Source: Anaerolineales bacterium
GTDB lineage: Bacteria > Chloroflexota > Anaerolineae > Anaerolineales > UBA4823
Reading direction: 5' to 3'
Length of the DNA stretch: 11,099 nt
Assembly (NCBI GenBank): GCA_022865865.1
Contig: JALHTN010000016.1
Span: 1 to 11,099, forward strand
The notes under the pieces are model-generated. The model was given only the letters and a program-made list of their open reading frames with translations, had not been told where the DNA came from and ran no database searches. How positions within the stretch are numbered: position 1 is the first letter of the stretch; each line of letters begins with the position of its first letter. The translations under genes and the position numbers were made by a program. This document shows, piece after piece, positions 7,210-11,099 of the stretch.

Positions 7210-7248
7210 TTACTCGGCAACTTCTTTTCTTGTTACATTATTCTTCAT
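7106..7248 (-). pseudogene. Possible LacI-family regulator remnant
   Basis: On the minus strand, AGGAG (complement of 7258-7262) precedes an ATG at 7248 that encodes MKNNVTRKEVAE and then stops (TAA, 7210-7212). This peptide looks like the first helix of a LacI-type DNA-binding domain, where VTRKEVAE or VTIKDVAK is followed by AGVS. In another frame just past the stop, CPTIIRLVD resembles the recognition helix (SPTTVSRVLN), which would fit a frameshifted, decayed gene. The intact ribosome site and sudden break suggest recent decay. The homologous stretch is very short, so chance cannot be excluded. Confidence 0.35.
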
Positions 7249-7333
7249 GATTCATCTCTCCTGAGTTGCAAATTAAAATATTTACACCTTCATCTCAAGG
7301 GATCAGAGTGTCGCCTTTCCTTCATTATGCCAG

Positions 7334-7373
7334 TTGCGCTTCTGGCGCAATCCAGTGCAACCATCGTGCAACC
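7334..7373. repeat. Palindrome plus helical-turn direct repeat, operator-like
   Basis: TTGCGC (7334-7339) and GCGCAA (7345-7350) form an inverted repeat with a five-base spacer. Five bases further on, GTGCAACC occurs twice (7355-7362 and 7366-7373) with an 11-bp period, one DNA turn. The set lies 86-125 bp upstream of the LacI-like remnant and just past the 3' end of the esterase gene. LacI-family operators are often palindromes with such TTGCG/GCAAC elements, so these may be old autoregulatory sites. Confidence 0.35.
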
Positions 7374-7443
7374 GGTATAGGAATTATAGACATAGATGCA
7401 AGGAATAGACATTCACTACTAGGACTCATCTATGACCCGTACT

Positions 7444-8397
7444 TCACCATTTTTGGGTGTACCAGCGCAGATATTCCTCGAGGTGTTCTTGCCAATAAGC
7501 TTCCTCATGGTACCCGGGATACAAATGCCACTCGTGTGGGATTCTTTGCTCTGTGAGTAATTCTTCAAACCAGATTGCTGACTTCGATAACTGGAGCCGA
7601 TCCCTATCACCTAGATCCAAATAAATCCTCGGCAGAGATTGGTAAGGGATAGCCTCCAGCCAGGCTCTTATATCTGGTAAATCAGTCCAGAAAACTGGCA
7701 GGCTGTGCATCCCTACCACCCCGAATGACTCCCAATGTGAGAAACCGAGGTGTAATGCCCAACCGGCCCCCCGCGATAGACCTCCTATGGCGCGGTATTC
7801 TCTCTGCGGCTTCGTCCGGTAGTTCTGGTCGATATAGGGCAATAACAATTCAGCCACCGCCTGGCCAAATTTATCTTCGGTCGGTTGGCTCCAGGAACGG
7901 TCGCGCGGCAATACGATCAGCAGCGGCGCAATTTCCCCAGCAGCAATCAGCTCATCCGCGCTTTCATCTACCCCCAGGCGATCCCATTGGTCGTCATTGA
8001 AATTCTGACCGTGGATTAAATAAAGCACTGGGAAACGGGTATCCTCCAGCTGGTCATAACAAGGAGGCAGGTAAATCCGGTAGCTCAAGGGCAGCGGCAG
8101 CAAGTCAGTGCGCACATCTCCCTGTTCAATGCGCCCGCCTTCCTCCCAGCAGGCCAGTCGCTCCGGGGTGGGACTGGATGAGGGGCTTGCGGTCGCAGCT
8201 GGTGTCCGGCTTGCTGTAGCGCTTGGGCTTGGGGAAGGAGAGGGTGAGGGAGAGACAGTGGAAGTTGTGGTTGGACTGCTTGTAGCAGTGAGTGTCTCCA
8301 TGGCTGCAGGGATCGTCTCTGAGGGCCGCACTGCCGCACAGGCAGTAAACACCGCTAACATAGAGACGATTAAGATAAACATTAAATAGCGGATCAA
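7444..8397 (-). CDS. Secreted lipoprotein esterase (alpha/beta hydrolase, putative esterase/Fes type)
   Basis: The protein has 317 residues. The N-terminus is a signal peptide (MIRYLMFILIVSMLAVFTAC) with a lipobox-like end; Cys20 would be lipidated, anchoring the enzyme outside the cell. A Ser/Thr/Pro linker (about 35-78, including SPSPSPSPS) acts as a spacer. The alpha/beta hydrolase domain (about 95-317) resembles the Esterase_D/enterochelin-esterase group: YRIYLPPCYD (106-115), PVLYLIHG (123-130, oxyanion region), GGLSRGAG with nucleophile Ser208, LDLGDRD with likely Asp266, and YPGYHEE with His297. The triad appears complete. The substrate is unknown; relatives act on siderophore, feruloyl or acyl esters. 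The start is TTG at 8397: GGTGA lies four bases upstream, an in-frame stop lies just above, and the alternative ATG (codon 6) would lose the basic signal-peptide residue. It runs in the same direction as spoVS, separated by a hairpin. Confidence 0.82.
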   Translation of the reverse strand: MIRYLMFILIVSMLAVFTACAAVRPSETIPAAMETLTATSSPTTTSTVSPSPSPSPSPSATASRTPAATASPSSSPTPERLACWEEGGRIEQGDVRTDLLPLPLSYRIYLPPCYDQLEDTRFPVLYLIHGQNFNDDQWDRLGVDESADELIAAGEIAPLLIVLPRDRSWSQPTEDKFGQAVAELLLPYIDQNYRTKPQREYRAIGGLSRGAGWALHLGFSHWESFGVVGMHSLPVFWTDLPDIRAWLEAIPYQSLPRIYLDLGDRDRLQLSKSAIWFEELLTEQRIPHEWHLYPGYHEEAYWQEHLEEYLRWYTQKW

Positions 8398-8443
8398 CTT
8401 TTCACCAGGTTTTTATTCAATGCGGGGATTTTCAACCTCGGAA

Positions 8444-8474
8444 TTCTTCGCGCCAATTTTATTGGCGCGAAGAA
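8444..8474. repeat. Perfect 14-bp hairpin between SpoVS and esterase genes
   Basis: TTCTTCGCGCCAAT (8444-8457) pairs exactly with ATTGGCGCGAAGAA (8461-8474) around a TTT loop. The stem is GC-rich in the middle. It sits in the 156-bp gap after the SpoVS-like gene and before the esterase start, both on the minus strand. Neither side is followed by a T-run, so it is not a standard intrinsic terminator. It could be a 3' stabilising stem, a factor-dependent terminator, or a regulator binding site. Confidence 0.75.
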
Positions 8475-8553
8475 GAGAATTATCACTTGATTCCTACCCA
8501 GTCCGGTCGGGCTGGTAAGTAATTGAAGGTAAATATTTCTGTCTGAATTCTGT

Positions 8554-8814
8554 CTACCGCTCTTCCACCGTGAACTTGATCGCTGTACGAATTTTTTCGT
8601 CGATTTCCACGTCCACAAACTCGGATATGAAGACAACGTCGAAGCCATCCTGTGCCAGGTAGCTCCTTGAGAGCGCCAAGGCTTTAACAGATTGATTCAC
8701 CGCGCTGGCCCCGATGGCTTGAACTTCAACCAGATGATTTTCGCGGAAAACTCCGGCAATCGCCCCGGCAACAGCAGATGTTCGGGAGGTGCCCTTAACC
8801 CTGATAACGTCCAT
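8554..8814 (-). CDS. spoVS: SpoVS homologue (stage V sporulation protein S family)
   Basis: This small 86-residue protein matches the SpoVS family over its whole length, which is the usual size (86 in B. subtilis). Characteristic segments are VIRVKGTSRTSAVAGAIAGV (3-22), VEVQAIGASAVNQSVKALAL (29-48), and the final DVEIDEKIRTAIKFTVEER. The family has an Alba-like fold and is thought to bind nucleic acid; in Bacillus it affects sporulation and septation, but homologues are common in non-sporulating Deinococcus-Thermus and Chloroflexota, where its job is unclear. GAGGAG lies six bases before the ATG. It is transcribed away from the ECF sigma gene, across a 288-bp shared upstream region. Confidence 0.93.
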   Translation of the reverse strand: MDVIRVKGTSRTSAVAGAIAGVFRENHLVEVQAIGASAVNQSVKALALSRSYLAQDGFDVVFISEFVDVEIDEKIRTAIKFTVEER

Positions 8815-9102
8815 TATGCACTCCTCGTATTGTTAGCAATCATGAGCGGACCCCTTTTTTGAGGAGCAGTATTTTCTAACTGCGCGTATTTACTTGTCTA
8901 GATTTCATTCTACAAGATTTTTGTGTGCGGGGCAAGCTTTATTCAATAGGTAATATTCATCGAAGCAATGGATAGTTTAACTTTTATTCGCACGATCTTC
9001 ATCATTTGTACATATTTTTGTGACATAATTAACCTGATAGCAGAAATCCACCTTCAATACCCGTATCTTTTGGGTATTTTCTGCGTCACACTTAACGAGT
9101 AA
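8815..9102. other. Divergent upstream region between spoVS and the ECF sigma gene
   Basis: This 288-bp AT-rich gap must carry promoters for both divergent genes. I cannot settle on any one -35/-10 pair; several AT-rich candidates exist (for instance TTGTGA near 9018 ahead of ACATAATTAACC). It ends with a small inverted repeat just before the sigma gene, listed separately. Confidence 0.45.
9056..9078 (+). promoter_or_regulatory. Inverted repeat in the leader of the ECF sigma gene
   Basis: AATACCC (9056-9062) and GGGTATT (9072-9078) are perfect inverted repeats with a nine-base spacer, 24-47 bp before the sigma ATG. This could be an operator or an RNA hairpin limiting translation. The sigma gene has only a weak ribosome site (ACGAG at 9095-9099), which would fit leader control, but a seven-pair stem is modest. 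Confidence 0.3.
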
Positions 9103-9690
9103 ATGGATACATACCAAGCAGAATTACTCCACCGGGCAAGAGAATTTGACCCGCAAGCTCTAGCTGAAATCTACGATTCCTACAGCTCAGACTTGTATGG
9201 TTATGCATTACGCTTATTGGGAGATCCGCATACCGCTGAGGATTGTGTCGCCGAAACATTTTCGCGATTTCTAAAAGCCCTTCACGCCGGCAAAGGACCA
9301 GGAAAACAGATCAAAGCATATCTTTACCGCATTGCTCATAATTGGATTGTCGACCTTTATCGCCAGTTCCCAGAGCAATGCCTGCCGCTGGAAGAGGCTA
9401 GAAACCTTGCTAATACTATCCGTGTGGAAGAACAGGTTGACCGCAGGATCCTGCAGGACCAGCTGCGGGCGGCACTATTCCAGCTCACCCCAGATCAGCG
9501 CCAGGTGATTATGCTGGTGTTCATTGAAGGATGGCGAAAAAACGAAGTGGCTGCAGCCCTGGGTAAACCAGTTGGTGCGGTGAAATCTCTCCAGCACCGC
9601 GCATTAAACTCCCTGAGGAAAATCTTGGGGTTAACAGATCATGAGGATCAAAATGAAGCACTCCGAAGATTTGCTCGATTCACAACTTGA
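9103..9690 (+). CDS. ECF-type RNA polymerase sigma factor
   Basis: The 195-residue sigma-70 family protein has region 2 at about 19-88 (LAEIYDSYSSDLYGYALRLL, DPHTAEDCVAETFSRFLKAL, KAYLYRIAHNWIVDLYR), which binds core polymerase and the -10 element. Region 4 is at about 118-172 (LRAALFQLTPDQRQVIMLVF, then a helix-turn-helix NEVAAALGKPVGAVKSLQHR), which reads the -35 element. Regions 1 and 3 are absent, as in ECF factors. A short charged tail (about 173-195) follows region 4. The gene overlaps the next one by 38 bp in another frame, so the two are very likely co-expressed and the membrane protein is the likely controller. The ribosome site is weak, and the leader carries an inverted repeat. The target genes and inducing signal cannot be read here. 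Confidence 0.93.
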   Translation: MDTYQAELLHRAREFDPQALAEIYDSYSSDLYGYALRLLGDPHTAEDCVAETFSRFLKALHAGKGPGKQIKAYLYRIAHNWIVDLYRQFPEQCLPLEEARNLANTIRVEEQVDRRILQDQLRAALFQLTPDQRQVIMLVFIEGWRKNEVAAALGKPVGAVKSLQHRALNSLRKILGLTDHEDQNEALRRFARFTT

Positions 9691-10747
9691 GACCTGGTTC
9701 TCTAGCCTGCGGCTGATCTCGCCTCGCAGCTCACGGGCAGCGCAATTTGGTCGCAGCGCTTTCCTCGCCGAAGCTCGATCGCTCTCCACACCCGTATCTA
9801 AAATGGGTGACCAGCGTCTTAATTGGTGGAAAGACTCGTTTAGCAAATACTTTAATTTCAAGGAGTATTCACCAATGTATACCACGATAGCATCCTTAGT
9901 ACTGGTCCTAGCTCTGATGTTTGGAGGCACTGGGGCAACTGTCTTAGCTGCCCAGGGCAGCCTTCCCAATCAATCCCTCTACCAGGTAAAAACCTTCGCG
10001 GAAGATTTCGCGCTGCGCAACACCTTTCGCAATACTCTCAGGCTCCAACTGGAGTTGGATTATGCTGATCGCCGGGTCAACGAGATGACTCGTCTGCGAG
10101 AGATGGACCTGGAGGTGCCTGAGCCTGCACTCGAGCGATTAGAAAAGCACCTGGATCAAGCCTTGATCTTGGCCGCCCAATCCGGAGAGGGAGAGATGAT
10201 CCGGGCTCTGGACCAGATTCGTGAGAGATTGCAAAAGCAAATAGGAGCCTTATCAGAGGTTCTTGATCATGATCCCCTTCTGCTCAGAACCAGGGAGATG
10301 ATTCAATCCCGCCTCAGCTGGGCAGAATTAGGCTTAGAAGAGCCATATAAACTCCGCCAGCAAGCCCAGGTCCGCACTCGTTTTGACCAGGAACCGCAGT
10401 TTAATCAAGGCTATGGTCCCGGACCAGGTCCTTCCTTTGAACCAGAACCCGGAGAGCAGGGATTCAGCCCTGGTCCGCAAGATCCAACGCCTAAGAATGA
10501 GGCCTGCCAGAACGAAAGTTGTGATCCAGTAGGTGAAAACGGATTTGGACCCGGTCCTAATGCAGAAGAAGACCACCCGCAGGGTAACCCGGAACCTGAT
10601 CCAGCTCCTGAAGGTGGCAATGGCCCTGGTACGGGATCAGATGCAAACCAAAACCCAGACTCTGGGACTGGTGGTGATGGCGCCAGCTCGAATCCCGATC
10701 CTCAACAGGGTGATGGTTCGAATAAAGGGAATGGAGGCAAACCTTAG
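9653..10747 (+). CDS. DUF5667-like membrane protein, probable anti-sigma or sigma-linked partner, with Gly/Pro-rich tail
   Basis: The protein has 364 residues. A cytoplasmic N-terminus (1-68, with SEDLLDSQLETWFSSLR near the start) could hold the sigma factor. One membrane helix lies at about 70-92 (TTIASLVLVLALMFGGTGAT). Outside is a DUF5667-like helical region (about 97-225, opening GSLPNQSLYQVKTFAEDFAL then long amphipathic helices with LELDYADRRVNEM). The last part, about 237-364, is low-complexity and rich in Gly, Pro, Asn, Asp and Gln, with GPGPGP-type units and a lone Cys pair (C274, C280 area). DUF5667 proteins are commonly found next to ECF sigma genes in Chloroflexota and Actinobacteria. 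No zinc-finger anti-sigma motif (HxxxCxxC) is seen. I chose ATG 9653 because GAGG at 9643-9646 lies six bases upstream; ATG 9641 would add four residues but has no ribosome site. Translation is probably coupled to the overlapping sigma gene. Confidence 0.72.
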   Translation: MKHSEDLLDSQLETWFSSLRLISPRSSRAAQFGRSAFLAEARSLSTPVSKMGDQRLNWWKDSFSKYFNFKEYSPMYTTIASLVLVLALMFGGTGATVLAAQGSLPNQSLYQVKTFAEDFALRNTFRNTLRLQLELDYADRRVNEMTRLREMDLEVPEPALERLEKHLDQALILAAQSGEGEMIRALDQIRERLQKQIGALSEVLDHDPLLLRTREMIQSRLSWAELGLEEPYKLRQQAQVRTRFDQEPQFNQGYGPGPGPSFEPEPGEQGFSPGPQDPTPKNEACQNESCDPVGENGFGPGPNAEEDHPQGNPEPDPAPEGGNGPGTGSDANQNPDSGTGGDGASSNPDPQQGDGSNKGNGGKP

Positions 10748-10779
10748 TTAAGTAGATCTCCCTATTTCCTCCTCACAGA

Positions 10780-10821
10780 AGCCTCCTGGAAGAATTGAAC
10801 TCTTCCAGGAGGCTGTATTTT
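10780..10821 (+). terminator. Strong intrinsic terminator
   Basis: AGCCTCCTGGAAGA (10780-10793) pairs perfectly over 14 bp with TCTTCCAGGAGGCT (10801-10814), with a seven-base loop, followed by GTATTTTT. It lies 33 bp after the stop of the DUF5667-like gene and closes the sigma operon. Confidence 0.92.
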
Positions 10822-10904
10822 TGCAAAGAGCTTAACACCCGGGCAAGTTTGTTGTAAACTAATGATTGACACTTAACATCGAAACATCCACTTAGGAGAA
10901 CATA

Positions 10905-11099
10905 ATGGAAGCTAAGAATTACAAGGATTTAAACATTTCCCCCCGCATCCTTTTAGGACCGGGGCCCAGCATGGTTGCCCCACGTGTCTTACATGCGCTT
11001 TCCTATCCCGTAATCGGTCACCTTGACCCTGAATTTCTCAACCTGATGAAGGAAGTTCAGGAGCTGCTGCGCTTTGCATTTCAGACTGAAAACGAGCTC
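10905..11099 (+). CDS. Class V aminotransferase, alanine-glyoxylate/serine-pyruvate type (N-terminal part, runs off window)
   Basis: The 65 codons visible have no stop. From ATG 10905 (AGGAG at 10894-10898, six bases upstream) they encode a short leader and then ISPRILLGPGPSMVAPRVLH, ALSYPVIGHLDPEF and LLRFAFQTENEL. The GPGPS segment, the GHLDPEF motif and the following FQT-N are hallmarks of PLP-dependent alanine-glyoxylate, serine-pyruvate or ureidoglycine aminotransferases (family length about 360-390). The catalytic lysine and substrate-deciding residues lie beyond the window, so I cannot separate these activities. It starts a new transcription unit after the terminator at 10780; no confident promoter is visible in the 83-bp gap. 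Confidence 0.9.
   Translation, partial: MEAKNYKDLNISPRILLGPGPSMVAPRVLHALSYPVIGHLDPEFLNLMKEVQELLRFAFQTENEL

Noticed and set aside
7192..7556. Two overlapping plus-strand frames in the gene-poor region
   Set aside because: Their translations resemble no family I know, they lack ribosome sites, and one runs into the antisense of the esterase gene.
8108..8389. Plus-strand frame with a Gly/Glu repeat
   Set aside because: It is the antisense of the Ser/Pro-rich linker of the lipoprotein esterase; the repeat comes from that low-complexity DNA.
9641..9652. ATG at 9641 as the start of the DUF5667-like gene
   Set aside because: No ribosome site lies upstream, whereas GAGG precedes the ATG at 9653 by six bases. 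It remains possible, adding only four residues.
1..11099. CRISPR arrays, tRNA or rRNA genes, phage genes or known defence systems
   Set aside because: No regularly spaced repeats, no cloverleaf-like segments and no protein signatures of these were seen on either strand.

Overview
The window looks like a bacterial chromosome segment of moderate GC, most likely from the Chloroflexota (Anaerolineae-like). That guess rests on an ECF sigma factor overlapped by a DUF5667-type membrane protein, a SpoVS homologue, a lipoprotein with a long Ser/Thr/Pro linker, and the overall style of the transporters. It is an inference from gene content, not a placement.

Left edge (1-308): the first 140 bases are one end of an IS3-family element. 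They carry the first 25 codons of its OrfA on the minus strand and the terminal repeat. The element abuts the last 55 codons of a P-type cation ATPase, which it appears to have disrupted.

Positions 429-6853 form a same-strand ion-transport and stress block: a UspE-like tandem universal stress protein; a fusion of a PII-like domain with a CBS pair; an ArsB/NhaD-type permease overlapping it by ATGA; a CorC/HlyC (CNNM) protein with its own CBS pair; a CPA2 (NapA/KefB-like) cation:proton antiporter without an RCK domain; and a small stand-alone PII-like protein. The two PII-like domains are clear paralogues, and each sits directly beside a different cation antiporter or permease. This recurring pairing is the most interesting signal here. 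It suggests PII-type or CBS-type nucleotide-sensing control of cation transport, by analogy with GlnK-AmtB and SbtB-SbtA. With the P-type ATPase tail, the whole block reads as an ion-homeostasis island.

Positions 6854-7443 hold no intact gene. They contain a probable LacI-type regulator remnant (ribosome site plus 12 codons, then a stop) and operator-like repeats upstream of it. On the minus strand follow a secreted lipoprotein esterase (7444-8397), a perfect 14-bp hairpin, and a SpoVS homologue (8554-8814).

The right part returns to the plus strand: an ECF sigma factor (9103-9690), a membrane-anchored DUF5667-like protein with a long Gly/Pro/Asn/Asp-rich tail that overlaps the sigma gene (9653-10747), a strong intrinsic terminator, and the start of a class V aminotransferase (alanine-glyoxylate/serine-pyruvate type) running off the end.
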